Assembly (NCBI GenBank): GCA_963777515.1
Contig: CAVZQU010000013.1
Span: 62,001-126,000 of the forward strand
Source: CAVSWT01 sp963777515
Lineage (GTDB): Bacteria > Bacteroidota > Ignavibacteria > Ignavibacteriales > Ignavibacteriaceae
DNA length: 64,000 nucleotides
Direction of reading: 5' to 3'
Positions 43,387-52,980 of this stretch are shown piece by piece (position 1 is the first letter of the stretch; every line of letters begins with the position of its first letter). The notes below the pieces were generated by a model. That model did not search any database and had not been told where the DNA came from. It saw only the letters and a list, made by a program, of their open reading frames with translations. The translations under genes and the position numbers were made by a program.

Positions 43387-43463
43387 CAAACGTTAGTTCT
43401 CAAGAACAATTCCACTAAGTATAATTCTAAAAATAATTGTTTGTATATATTGAGGAGTAATAC

Positions 43464-43628
43464 ATGGAACAATATTTAATTACCTTTATTAATGGTAACA
43501 GTAAAACAATTCAAATTGATGATATAAATAAAATTTTATGCTCGAAAGAAAAATTCGTTCAAGTGGAAAATAGTGGAGTTAAATTTTACATAAATGTAGA
43601 AACTATATCCTACATTATAAAAAGTTAA
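43464..43628 (+). CDS. 54-residue protein of unknown function
   Basis: A short open frame with a good ribosome site (GAGGAG at 43452, 6 bp before ATG 43464). The product is predicted beta-rich (QYLITFINGNSKTIQID, then FVQVENSGVKFYINVETISYII), like a small barrel or dimeric sheet. No family is recognised. The ribosome site and the intact frame support translation. It sits between two other small genes of unknown role. Confidence 0.55.
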   Translation: MEQYLITFINGNSKTIQIDDINKILCSKEKFVQVENSGVKFYINVETISYIIKS

Positions 43629-43726
43629 AGTATAAGACCAAAAATTAAGTATATCTAAACCTTATAAATACCATTTCAAAGTAGAATAAAATTTGAAAAA
43701 TTGGATAAGATAAGGAGAATTATATA

Positions 43727-44185
43727 ATGACTTTAAATGCAGATATTTTATTAGAACAAGTTAGAAAAGTAATAAAGTATTTATTTGAAGGGGAGAGAGA
43801 AAAGTTACTTTTAAGGCGCAAAAAGTATCTAGAGAAAAAGAATTTATTAGGCAAACGCCGGGCAGAGACATTTAGAAAAACTAATGAAGCCCTCATGAAA
43901 TTCATTAATTCAAAAGATTCCTCAGAATTTGGTAAGTATTTCTACAAACAGGATGGTGATGTTATACTATTTTTTTACATACGGTTTAAGGAATTTGAAG
44001 AAGAATTAATTGGAACGCCGAAAGATAAAACATTAGTTGAATTTGGTTCGGATATTTTACAATATGATGATTTGAAAACATATCCTGTAGATCACCCGAT
44101 ATTTCAAACAGTACATCAAAAAATATTTTTTTATGGATTCTTTAGCCACAAAACAAAAGTGCTCGATTCTTTGAAATCAAATTAA
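43727..44185 (+). CDS. Protein of unknown function
   Basis: 152 residues with a strong ribosome site AAGGAG at 43713. The first 60 residues are helical and very basic (KLLLRRKKYLEKKNLLGKRR). The second half is acidic with FYIRFKEFEEELIG and TVHQKIFFYGFFSHKT. No signal peptide, transmembrane segment or known motif is seen. The basic helix could bind nucleic acid or a protein partner. It lies before and opposite to the STAS gene at 44259. Confidence 0.6.
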   Translation: MTLNADILLEQVRKVIKYLFEGEREKLLLRRKKYLEKKNLLGKRRAETFRKTNEALMKFINSKDSSEFGKYFYKQDGDVILFFYIRFKEFEEELIGTPKDKTLVEFGSDILQYDDLKTYPVDHPIFQTVHQKIFFYGFFSHKTKVLDSLKSN

Positions 44186-44258
44186 AATACATATGCCTTT
44201 GGTTATTACTAATTCTGATTTTAATAGCTTGTGATGATTGAAAGAAAAAAAGTTGAAA

Positions 44259-44564
44259 TTAATTAATATCTAGAATTGTATCTAATTTTACTTTGTGTAA
44301 TTCATTCATAACAAATCCGCCTACCCCTTTAATGTTAAATTTAACATTTCTTTTGGTACATGTTGTATAAGCATGTACAAGACTACCGATTCCTAAGCTT
44401 GCTATGTATTCTACTTTTGATAAGTCAACGGAAACATTTTTGCTCCCTTTATTTATAGAATCCTGTACGAAGTTTTGGAATGTTTCATTTTCAATACCAA
44501 CCAAACGTTTGTTGTCTACAATGATAATAGACTTATCTGTATAAAATTCAGCATGAAATCCCAT
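44259..44564 (-). CDS. STAS-domain protein (anti-sigma-factor-antagonist-like)
   Basis: 101 residues, a single STAS domain: VDNKRLVGIENETFQNFVQDSI, VSVDLSKVEYIASLGIGSLVHAYTTC, VKFNIKGVGGFVMNEL. STAS proteins of the SpoIIAA type switch an anti-sigma kinase by Ser phosphorylation. Here the stretch matching the usual DSSG loop reads ASLG, so the residue before Gly, normally the phosphorylated Ser, is Leu. A close paralogue lies at 48202. AAGGAGC precedes the ATG. No partner kinase gene is nearby. Confidence 0.85.
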   Translation of the reverse strand: MGFHAEFYTDKSIIIVDNKRLVGIENETFQNFVQDSINKGSKNVSVDLSKVEYIASLGIGSLVHAYTTCTKRNVKFNIKGVGGFVMNELHKVKLDTILDIN

Positions 44565-44690
44565 AGGTGCTCCTTAGAAATATTCTGGCTAGGAATAGTT
44601 TTAATCTTTTAGAATTTACTTGTTTAACTTTTATGACCGAGATAATCTACAATTTTTTTTACTTTCAATCCATAATCATTCTAATAAAAA

Positions 44691-44717
44691 AAGCAGTCTC
44701 GAATTTTGAGACTGCTT
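44691..44717 (-). terminator. Terminator after the propeller gene
   Basis: Stem AAGCAGTCTC (44691-44700) with complement 44708-44717. On the minus strand it is followed by a T-run (A-run 44685-44692), 27 bp past the stop at 44744. Confidence 0.85.
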
Positions 44718-44743
44718 TCAAACATTTAATAAATAATTATTTC

Positions 44744-47700
44744 TTAATTTGTTTCATTATGCCATTCGGGAAATCTTCCGGGAGTATAAGGCGCGCCATA
44801 TTTTTCAAGTTTTGTTTCAAGAGTTTTTACTTCTTCATCAATTGATTTTAAAGTTAGACAATAAACCCTTCAAACTGATTTGCAGCAGCATTATAATTAT
44901 CAATATAAGTTGTAGTTGGTGCAGATGTTGTATACCATAATGAAGAAGTTATCATATCAACACGCTGCTTTACGGATGTAGGAGAAAAGCCTTCATACTG
45001 TGCTTTCAAAGGATCACCGTTAAGCTTTCTGTTAAAATCATCAAGCTCTTTTTTAATTTTAATTGCAGTGTTGTATGATTCATCCGGAACTCCAGCTCCG
45101 TCAATTACAGCTTTTTCGAGGTACTTAATTTTTTCATCTAATGATTTTCTATATTCATCAGCACCAGAAACTGCACGCGTAAGGTTCGCAACTTTTTTGT
45201 TAAACTTGTCTAACGCTTGTCTATCTTTTACTGGTAGAGTTGTATTGTTTAATGACTTGCAGACAAATTCTTGCGGTGGAACAAGCTCTGTAAATTTTCC
45301 ATCCTGGAATTTTGAAAGAGATACTTTATATTTTCCAGGCACAACCATATAACCTAGATCGGGTTAGTATCCAGGGGATTGAATTATCATATGGTTTTAA
45401 TGAAACAGCATTAAAAGGATTATACCTAAAATCCCAGACAATTCTGTTAACTCCTTTTTTAGGATCAGCTTTAATTTTTCTTATCACATTGCCGTCTTGA
45501 TCGGTAACTGTAAATAGAAGATAAGCTTTTGGTTCTTCTTTTTCATTTAATTGAGTTTGATACGATGGATATTTAATATCTTCTTTTTTCTTCTGCTCTT
45601 CTTTTTCCTCATCTCTTCTTTTTTCTTTTAATGATTTTATATCGTCTTTTAAGTAATAAGTGAATACTGCTCCAACTTTTGGATTAGGTGCGCTGAAAAA
45701 ATTTGCTCCTTGAAAAGAAGTCCCGGTGGAAACCAAAAGGAGTAGATTCAACAAACATTAAAGCATCTTTAATCGGGAAGATATAAGCATCTTTCTTTAA
45801 AGTTTCTTTAGTCATATAACGCAGTGGGGAATAATCATCAAGAATGTAAATCCCTCTTCCGAATGTGGAAACAACTAGATCATTTTCCCTTCTTTGAATA
45901 GTAAGGTTCATAACCATGTGAGTTGGAATTCCGTTTTTGAATTTTATCCATTCCTTTCCGCCGTCAACAGTAAAATAAACGCCGAATTGAGTTCCAAGAA
46001 AAAGTAAATCTTTATCTACATGATCTTCGGCAATTGTAAAGGTTGATCCATAATCAGGAAGATTGCCGTTAAACAAAAACCATGATTTACCTCCATCAGT
46101 TGTTTTATATACATACGGCTTGAAATCCCCGCCACCAAAATTCTCACACGCAGCATAAGCAATATTTTTATCAAAGTGTGAAGCAGCTATTTCTGATATT
46201 GTTGCATATTCCGGTAAACCAGGAGTTGAAGATTTATTCCAATTCTTACCGCCATCTGTTGTATAATGAATTAATCCGTCAACAGAACCGGTGAATAAAA
46301 GATTTTCATCAAGAGGTGATTCTGCAATTGAAGATAGTTGAGCCATTGAACCTTTCTTTGCAAGATCATCAATACTCCAGCTTCTATCCATTAAGTCCTG
46401 CATTTCTTTTGGAACGCCTCTTGTTAAATCCGGACTAATTACTTTCCAGGTACTGCCCATGTCATCTGTTCTAAATAATTTATTTGCTCCAAAGTACAAT
46501 CTTTTATTATCGTATTTTGAAATAAGAAGAGCAGCATCCCAATCAAATCTATAAGCTGTATCGGCATAGTCATAAGGTTTAATATATAATTGCTCACCGC
46601 TTTTTTTATCATATCGAACTAACCCTCCGTATTGCGATTCAGCATAAACTATGTTGGGATTTTTCCAATCAACTTGAGATTGAAAGCCATCGCCTGAAGT
46701 TGTGAAAAACCAGTCCTGGTTTGTAATGCCGCCTGAACTGATTGTTCGTGAAGGTCCGCCGAAACTATTGTTATCCTGGCTTCCGGCATAAACATTATAA
46801 AAAGGAGTATCATTATCCGTAGTTACTTTATAAATTTCTGCAATGGGGATATTTGATTTAAAGTTCCAGCTCTTTCCCTGGTCATAAGTCTCATAAACAC
46901 CGCCATCACAGCCGTCTATTAAATGATTATTATCATCCGGGTCAATCCATAAATAATGATTATCAACATGCTTTTTATCTTCACCAAGATTTTCCCATTT
47001 CTTTCCGCCGTCTATAGTAACTTTCATAAAAACATCCATGCTGTAAACACGGTTAACATCTTTTGTATCGCAGAATAATTTTTGAAAGTAGAAGGGATAA
47101 GATGAAACATAGCTGCTTTGTTTTGCCCAGCTAACTCCGCGGTCAGTACTTTTATAAACGCCGCCATCTTTTGCAGCTTCAACAATTGCATAAAGAATAT
47201 CCGGATTAACAGGTGAAATAGCCAATCCTATTCTTCCCATATCTGCATCGGGCAATCCTTTTTTCATTTTATCCCAGGTTTCACCGCTGTCAGTGCTGCG
47301 ATAAATTCCGCTTTCAGGTCCGCCGTAAACACCGGTATATAAATTTCTCATTCTTTGGTGAGCAACTGCATATAAAATGTTATTATATCTTGGATCCATG
47401 TGAACTTCAAAACAAGCCTGTGTATTTACTGATAAATAAAACATTCTTCCAGGTTTTACCGCCATCTGTTGTTTTGAATATTCCTCTGTCACCGCCGGCA
47501 ATTCTTGATGGCCCGTAAGCAGCAACATAAACTATATTTGAGTTTTTAGGATCAATAACAATTCCTCCAACTTGCCTGGATTCTTTAAGCCCCATATTTT
47601 CCCAGGTACTGCCACCATCTTCACTCTTATAAACACCATCTCCGTAAATAACATTATTCTGATTATTATTTTCTCCGGTTCCAACCCAAACAACATTTGG

Positions 47701-48025
47701 ATTAGTTGGATCAATCGCAATTGATCCGATTGCATAAGAATTCTGGTTATCAAATGAAGGAGAAAATGTAGTACCGTTATTTGTAGTTTTCCATAAATTA
47801 CCATGCCCGGAACCAACAAAGTATTCACTATGATCAAATGGATTAACAGCAAGAGCAACAACTCTTCCACCGGTTATTGCAGGTCCGATACTTCTAAATG
47901 ATAATCCTGCTAATGAAATATTTCTTAAGGGAATCAGGTTCGGATTGATCTGATTTATCTTGAGCTAAAAGATTTATGGAAACTGTAAAAAGAAAGAAAG
48001 CAAAAAAGGATATTATTTTTTTCAT
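44744..48025 (-). CDS. Secreted VPS10/BNR-propeller protein, about six frame breaks
   Basis: About 1,090 residues from ATG 48025 with a signal peptide (to about LLAQD). Repaired, it is the two-propeller VPS10/sortilin-like glycosyl-hydrolase-type protein common in this phylum. It opens with SFRSIGPAITGGRV and has Asp-boxes KTTDGGKTWKNV, STDSGETWDKM, STDRGVSW, TTDGGKNW. A beta domain follows (PNPKVGAVFTYYLKDD, GVNRIVWDFRYNPF) and then a helical end YGAPYTPGRFPEWHNETN. Breaks of one extra base fall near 47945, 47450, 45715 and 45352, and two near 44865-44876. Stop at 44744. No T9SS domain is present. Likely exported and acting on or binding polymers. Confidence 0.8.
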
Positions 48026-48201
48026 GTTAATAACTAATTTTTATTGATGGGAATTAAAAAGATTGAACTTAACTAAATAAAGTTAAAAGAAAGTTTTATT
48101 TAATTCTAACCAATTAAAAATATTTTTGATGAAAGGTTTTATTTTGGGATAAGTAAACGAATAAATTAAAAAAAATATCCCTTAGTAACTCTAAATTTCT
48201 T

Positions 48202-48507
48202 TTAACTTATATTAAAAATTTCCGTTAGCTTTAATTGGTTTAGAACATTCATCACCTGTGGTTTAACACCATCAATAGTAAATTGAACATTTTTATTATG
48301 ACAGGTAGTATAAGCATGCACAAGCAAGCCAACTCCCCAGCTTGAAATATATTCTACTTTAGATATATCAATAGTTACATGTTTGCTTCCATTTTCAATT
48401 GAATCCGAAACTAATTTATGGATTGTTTCATTTTCAACGCCGATTAATTTTTCATTATCGATTGTAATTGTAGAAGTGCCTTGAAATTTTTTAACGCTAA
48501 AACTCAT
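48202..48507 (-). CDS. STAS-domain protein, paralogue of 44259
   Basis: 101 residues, clearly paralogous to the product of 44259 (shared IDNEKLIGVENET, SKVEYISSWGVGLLVHAYTTC, QVMNVLNQLKL). The residue in the usual phospho-Ser position is Trp (SSWG), so classical SpoIIAA-type phosphorylation seems unlikely. AGGAG lies before the ATG, and a good promoter lies at 48537-48567. The two paralogues flank the large propeller gene in the same orientation, as if left by duplication around it. Confidence 0.85.
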   Translation of the reverse strand: MSFSVKKFQGTSTITIDNEKLIGVENETIHKLVSDSIENGSKHVTIDISKVEYISSWGVGLLVHAYTTCHNKNVQFTIDGVKPQVMNVLNQLKLTEIFNIS

Positions 48508-48536
48508 TGATTACTCCTGTTTAAAATTCGTTTTTA

Positions 48537-48567
48537 CAAAAATAGTCTTTATTTCTATTTTTACAAT
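48537..48567 (-). promoter_or_regulatory. Promoter of the STAS gene
   Basis: On the minus strand ATTG (48567-48564), a 19-bp gap and TATTTTTG (48544-48537) match the Bacteroidetes consensus TTG/TAnnTTTG. The box ends 30 bp before ATG 48507. Confidence 0.55.
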
Positions 48568-48587
48568 ATAGAAATAACTCTTTAAGA

Positions 48588-49490
48588 TTAATCTTCTGCG
48601 TGATGTTCATTATGTTTTTCAAGCGGTTCTAAATGCGTTATTATATTTACGGATGAAGAAAATTTATTTTTAATCAGCTCTTCAATTTCAGTAGCTGCCA
48701 TATGCGCGTCTTCAAGTAAGGTTGATTTAGGGAAAAGAAGATGGAATTCTATCCAGATTAAATTACCGCTTTCACGGTATCTTAGTTTATGATATTGTAA
48801 ATTTCTTGCAGAAGTTTCCGAATCAAGAATTTTAACAATAGCATCTCTTATTTCTTTATTGCCTTCATCCATTAATCCGCCGGCAGCTTGCCTTATAAGT
48901 TTTCCCCCGGTCCAGAATATATTTAATGCAGTTAATATAGCTACAATAGGGTCAAAAGGCAGCCAGCCTGTTAGGAGGGTTAAGCCTAATCCTGCTACAA
49001 CACCAAAGCTTGTCCATGAATCTGTGAGCACATGTTTGCCGTTAGCAATGAGAATTAATGATTTAGTCTTTTTCCCTTTCCAGACTAAATACCCGCCTAA
49101 AGCGAGGTTGATTATCGAAGCACCAAAAGTGAAATAGGTTCCTTTATCAAGATTTGTGAGTTCTATTCCAAAGATTAGTCGTTTTATTGAAATGTAAATA
49201 ATATAAAATGCAGCCAATACAATTAATCCGCCTTCAGCACCTGCTGAGAAATAACTTATTTTTCCGTGGCCGTATGGATGGCTTGAATCTGCAGGCTGAA
49301 GGCTAAGCCACATGCTGAAAACTGCAAAGCCAACACCGATAATATGTACAACTGATTCCGCAGCATCAGAAAGAATCGCAGATGATCCTGTAATGCTGTA
49401 TGCATACCATTTAATAACAAGCATTAAAATGCCTACTGCCAACGATAGTCGGATTGCAAATATTTGCCCGGTATGTTCAGATGATTTCAT
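48588..49490 (-). CDS. Cation diffusion facilitator (CDF) transporter
   Basis: 300 residues with about six transmembrane helices and a cytosolic C-terminal domain. CDF motifs: SDAAESVVHIIG in TM2 (Asp metal-site residue), SHPYGHGKISYFSAG in the loop, TDSWTSFGVVAG in TM5 (second metal-site Asp). The C-terminal domain ends with LRYRESGNLIWIEFHLLFP and a His-rich tail (HNEHHAED). It exports divalent metal ions such as zinc, iron or manganese in exchange for protons. The metal is not decided by the visible residues. Transcribed alone. Confidence 0.92.
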   Translation of the reverse strand: MKSSEHTGQIFAIRLSLAVGILMLVIKWYAYSITGSSAILSDAAESVVHIIGVGFAVFSMWLSLQPADSSHPYGHGKISYFSAGAEGGLIVLAAFYIIYISIKRLIFGIELTNLDKGTYFTFGASIINLALGGYLVWKGKKTKSLILIANGKHVLTDSWTSFGVVAGLGLTLLTGWLPFDPIVAILTALNIFWTGGKLIRQAAGGLMDEGNKEIRDAIVKILDSETSARNLQYHKLRYRESGNLIWIEFHLLFPKSTLLEDAHMAATEIEELIKNKFSSSVNIITHLEPLEKHNEHHAED

Positions 49491-49783
49491 TTTAAAGTTG
49501 GGAAGCTATATTGTTAAGTATAAAATGTGTAAAAAATAATCTTCTATTTTGGTTCGTCCCCTGTGTTTGATAATAACGTACAAAATTATGTAATCTTAAT
49601 TAGTGTTAATCATTTATGAAAGTTAATCTAATTATATTTTTAGTTAAAAGCAGTAATTAATTGAATTATGAAAATCTGCCTTTATTCTCTTTAAGCAAAC
49701 TAATTTGGGGTTGCTACCCGGATGCTTTATTTCAAAAGAATTAATTTTAAAAGGATGGAATCAAAATAGAAGTGGTTATTTAT

Positions 49784-50803
49784 TTAGTTAACTATTTCCA
49801 AATTATAATTCTTTTCAAAAAGTTGATTATAATGAACACTTCCATCTGAAGCAACAATGAGGAAAGGATAGTTTATATTTTTATCCTTTAAAGTTTTTTC
49901 CCAGCCAATAAGAAAAACATAAGTAGCTGTAGCGTCTGCTTCTTCTGCCGTGGGCGCAATGATAGTTGAACTTTGAGATAATCTACCCGAATAACCTGTC
50001 CGAGGATCAAGTATATGATGGTAGCGAATTCCATTTATTATTTTAAATCTTTCATAATCGCCGCTGGTTGCCACTGCATAGTCTTTTAAATTAAAAACAG
50101 CCACAAGATCATTTGTATTTCGCGGATGTTTTATACCTAACTTCCATAATGTACTGTCGTCTTTTGTGCCTGAAACATAAATATCCCCGCCTGCGTTAAG
50201 TATAAAATTATTAATTCCCATTTCTTTTAAAACGGCAGATCCTCTATCGATTGCGTATCCTTTTGCTATTCCACCTAAATCAATTGACATTCCCTTTTTC
50301 TTAAGAAAAGCTGTATTGTCGTTTTCATTTACTACTAAATTTTTATAATTAACAAGCTTGTCAAGTCTTTTTATTGTTGTATCGGGAGGCAAAACAATTT
50401 CTTTATCTTCGCTGAACCCCCATAGATCTGATAGCGGGCCGATAGTAACATCAAATATACCGTTATACTTTTTACAATAGGCCTCTGCCCGTTTTAACAT
50501 TTCAATTGTTTCATTACTGACTTTTACGGGATGAACTCCCGCGGCTTGATTTATTGCTGATATTTCGCTGCTGTCTTTTTCACAGCTTAATAAATTTTCA
50601 ACTCTCTGCATTTCTTCATAAGAAGCTAACAACGCTTTCTTACAAAGATTTACATCGCTGCTTCTTGCGGTTGTTTCAACAGTAGTACCCATCAAATATT
50701 TCGTTACCGAAATCTTGTACATTGTAGTATCAGTTTGGGCAGAAACAAGAGAAGTAAAAAGCAAAATACTAATTGTAAAAGTATGTACGAATGTTTTAAT
50801 CAT
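49784..50803 (-). CDS. apbE: FAD:protein FMN transferase ApbE
   Basis: 339 residues with a signal peptide (about 1-22), so exported. It covalently attaches FMN from FAD to a Thr or Ser of target proteins. Signatures: LMGTTVETTA, FDVTIGPLSDLWGF, MSIDLGGIAKGYAID, LNAGGDIYVSG and HHILDPRTGYS, with the Mg-binding residues in the last motifs. It begins 1 bp after the NusG-II gene stop, so the two are translationally coupled, and it is the last gene of a five-gene operon. Probable substrates are in the same operon, most likely the DUF3570 protein (see findings). Confidence 0.95.
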   Translation of the reverse strand: MIKTFVHTFTISILLFTSLVSAQTDTTMYKISVTKYLMGTTVETTARSSDVNLCKKALLASYEEMQRVENLLSCEKDSSEISAINQAAGVHPVKVSNETIEMLKRAEAYCKKYNGIFDVTIGPLSDLWGFSEDKEIVLPPDTTIKRLDKLVNYKNLVVNENDNTAFLKKKGMSIDLGGIAKGYAIDRGSAVLKEMGINNFILNAGGDIYVSGTKDDSTLWKLGIKHPRNTNDLVAVFNLKDYAVATSGDYERFKIINGIRYHHILDPRTGYSGRLSQSSTIIAPTAEEADATATYVFLIGWEKTLKDKNINYPFLIVASDGSVHYNQLFEKNYNLEIVN

Positions 50804-50804
50804 A

Positions 50805-51491
50805 TTAAAAAGTTATACTGTCAACTCCCAATAAACTTTTACCGGCAACAGCAATATTAATTTGATTTGGAATGCATATCAAGTTTTCGCCTGGCTTTGA
50901 GATCGGGTTCATATTCATACATGTTTTATGTTTGCATGTGGCCGAAGTTATGCTTACGGATTTATTTTTTATTTTGATATCAACGTGTCCTTTTAATCCG
51001 TCAACCCTATAATGTTCAATATCTTTATTTAAAGATAATTGTTTAACAAGAGTATTTCCTGTAAAAATATTTATTCCACCCGGCTGAATTGAATTTTGTT
51101 CGGATGAGAAACGAAGCATTATCGGATTATCGAGAGTTCTGGGAAGTGAAAGAGAATTTGCACTTTCATTAAGCAGCATGGAGAACTCATCTTTGTTTTT
51201 ATGATAATCTATTAACTTCTGAGATTTTACATAAGCAATGTCACCAATATACCTGCCTTGTAATTTATATTCATTAAACTGTAAAGAACTATTTCCAAAA
51301 TTGGAATTTTTTATTGCTTGTTCAATAGTATGAATTGTTTTTGATGGCTGGTCAGTAATAACAGATAATGAAAAAGAATCATTCCCATTTGTTGCCGCAA
51401 AAACTTTTTTAGTAAAGGGATTAAACAATCCCATCGCTGCAGTAGCAGGTAAAACTAAAGAACTATATTTAAGAAAATCCCGTCTTTTCAT
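50805..51491 (-). CDS. Tat-exported protein with NusG domain II
   Basis: 228 residues. The N-terminus KRRDFLKYSSLVLPATAAMGL is a twin-arginine (Tat) signal, usual for proteins exported folded, often with a cofactor. The C-terminal 80 residues resemble NusG domain II (VDIKIKNKSVSITSATCKHKTCM, then NLICIPNQINIAV), the stand-alone form found beside ApbE and Rnf-type genes. It keeps three Cys (CKHKTC and IC), possibly a redox or metal site. The middle is unassigned. It lies between DUF3570 (48 bp) and apbE (1 bp). Confidence 0.8.
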   Translation of the reverse strand: MKRRDFLKYSSLVLPATAAMGLFNPFTKKVFAATNGNDSFSLSVITDQPSKTIHTIEQAIKNSNFGNSSLQFNEYKLQGRYIGDIAYVKSQKLIDYHKNKDEFSMLLNESANSLSLPRTLDNPIMLRFSSEQNSIQPGGINIFTGNTLVKQLSLNKDIEHYRVDGLKGHVDIKIKNKSVSITSATCKHKTCMNMNPISKPGENLICIPNQINIAVAGKSLLGVDSITF

Positions 51492-51539
51492 CTGATTAAA
51501 TCCTTTTAAAATTATTTAAATTCTCTTTAACGTTAAAGA

Positions 51540-52764
51540 TTAATAGCGATACCTGATTCCAATATTAAAATCCGTTGCGAATAAGTTACTTTCATTATTA
51601 TACCAATATGGTGAATTTGTATGCCGTGCATAAAAATTTAAATTAATAATATACTGTACCCGGTCATCTTTTAAAAATGGCAGATAGTTCTGCCTGTCAC
51701 CCCCGGTTAAAATTAAATTAAGTTGAAGTTCATTCGAATAACCACCATCAAGCTTTATATCCGAAGTCATATATTGTTCAGGCGCTGAATAAGTTGGTTT
51801 GAAGAAAAAAGCCTGTGTTTGGAAATTACCTCTCCAACCAATACCGAGAATAACATGCTTGGAGAGGTATCTTTCATAATTTGCAGAATAAGTATTTGCG
51901 TATAAATTCCATGTATCCCAGTAGTACCTATAACCTAACTGTACTGAAGATTCTGGACCAAGTCTATATTTAAGAGATACAGCGGCAGCTTTTCTAATTC
52001 GTAAATCAGGATGAATGGGTTGAAACAAGCTGTCTGTACCATTAATCATAATCGGAACAAGTTGATAATTATCCGACAAAAGTCCGCTATTATTAGTATA
52101 AGTTGAAAGCAATTGCACTATTAGTTTTTTACTTACAACTTGAGAGAAGTTTGCGTTAATAGTAGTTACATTTTTTGCTTTTTTCCATGTTACGGTTTTG
52201 GGATAAACTTTGTCCCAGCTTCTAACGATTCCCAATTGTAATGATGCATTGTTCTCGGCAAAATACTGTGTGAAATTTCCAATTAAAGTTGAAGAAGTGT
52301 AATCACTTTCCTTGCTGTAAATACCGTCCGCAGTCAATATCCCGTTGCCAATTAACTGTGCAAAACCGAGATTAAATTCGTTACGCACTTCATCAAATGT
52401 CGGAAGTGAGATAGCATTTCCACCACCGCCTTCCGCCGCTAACAGTTCTTCCGGAAGCTGCTGTTACAGCATCCACACTTGTTTTATTAAGATTTGTTGT
52501 TGTAGTTGTTTTTTTATACCTGCTTGGGAGTCCATTTCTAATTGAAGCAGCAGTTATCATATCAACCAGGTATCTGCCGCTTATATTTGTTGAACTGGAA
52601 ATATGTTTGGTAAAATAGATACTTGGATAATAAACTTGAACATTAAAATTATCAAAATATCCGCTAAAGTTAACCTGGGTTTCATTTGCAGGTAATAGTT
52701 GAGCAAAACTTATTGAATATAAGCTTAAAAAGAACAAGAGAATTAATATGGTTTTTTTATCCAC
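51540..52764 (-). CDS. DUF3570 protein with paired DxxTAAS motifs, one frameshift
   Basis: About 408 residues from a GTG at 52764 that overlaps the end of the DUF4266 gene (GTGGATAA). Signal peptide to about residue 22 (SISFAQ). The rest is a predicted outer-membrane barrel ending FNIGIRYRY, preceded by an N-terminal region with two copies of D-x-x-T-A-A-S at residues 68-74 and 98-104, exactly 30 apart. A Gly-rich loop follows. One extra base near 52425 (GGAAGG) breaks the frame; without it the loop reads SGGGGGGNAISLPTFDEVRNEF. DUF3570 is a family without a known role. The motif resembles the ApbE flavinylation site. Confidence 0.8.
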
Positions 52765-52978
52765 ACCCGCAACCGCCACTTTCCGCACCTGTGGCACCTT
52801 CCACGCCTTCTCTATAATCAATAAAGTGTTCTTTAATTCCAGCGTTAATTGGATTTTCATCAATGATCATAATTGGATCTGATAGGCCTTCCTTTTCCCA
52901 GGGCTTTACAGTAGCACACCCGTAAAGGAGTAATGAAGCGATAACGAGTAATATTAATGTTCTGATTTTTATTATCAA
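52757..52978 (-). CDS. DUF4266 lipoprotein
   Basis: 73-residue lipoprotein from a TTG at 52978, 2 bp after the thioredoxin stop; no ATG is available. The lipobox LLLYGC has Cys21. The family's WEKEGLSDPIMI block and HFIDYREG segment follow, then a short Gly-rich tail ending GGCGCG, with a CxC pair at the very C-terminus. DUF4266 genes are typically next to DUF3570. The CxC could be a redox or metal site, or a substrate of the TlpA-like thioredoxin. EGATGAES near residue 62 is also similar to flavinylation motifs, but its last residue is Glu, not Ser or Thr. Confidence 0.85.
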   Translation of the reverse strand: MIIKIRTLILLVIASLLLYGCATVKPWEKEGLSDPIMIIDENPINAGIKEHFIDYREGVEGATGAESGGCGCG

Positions 52979-52980
52979 AT

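Noticed and set aside
47532..47870. 112-residue Leu/Ile-rich open frame
   Set aside because: It is out of frame with the propeller gene, whose correct reading here is GGRVVALAVNPFDHSEYFVGSGHGN; the Leu/Ile run is a shadow.
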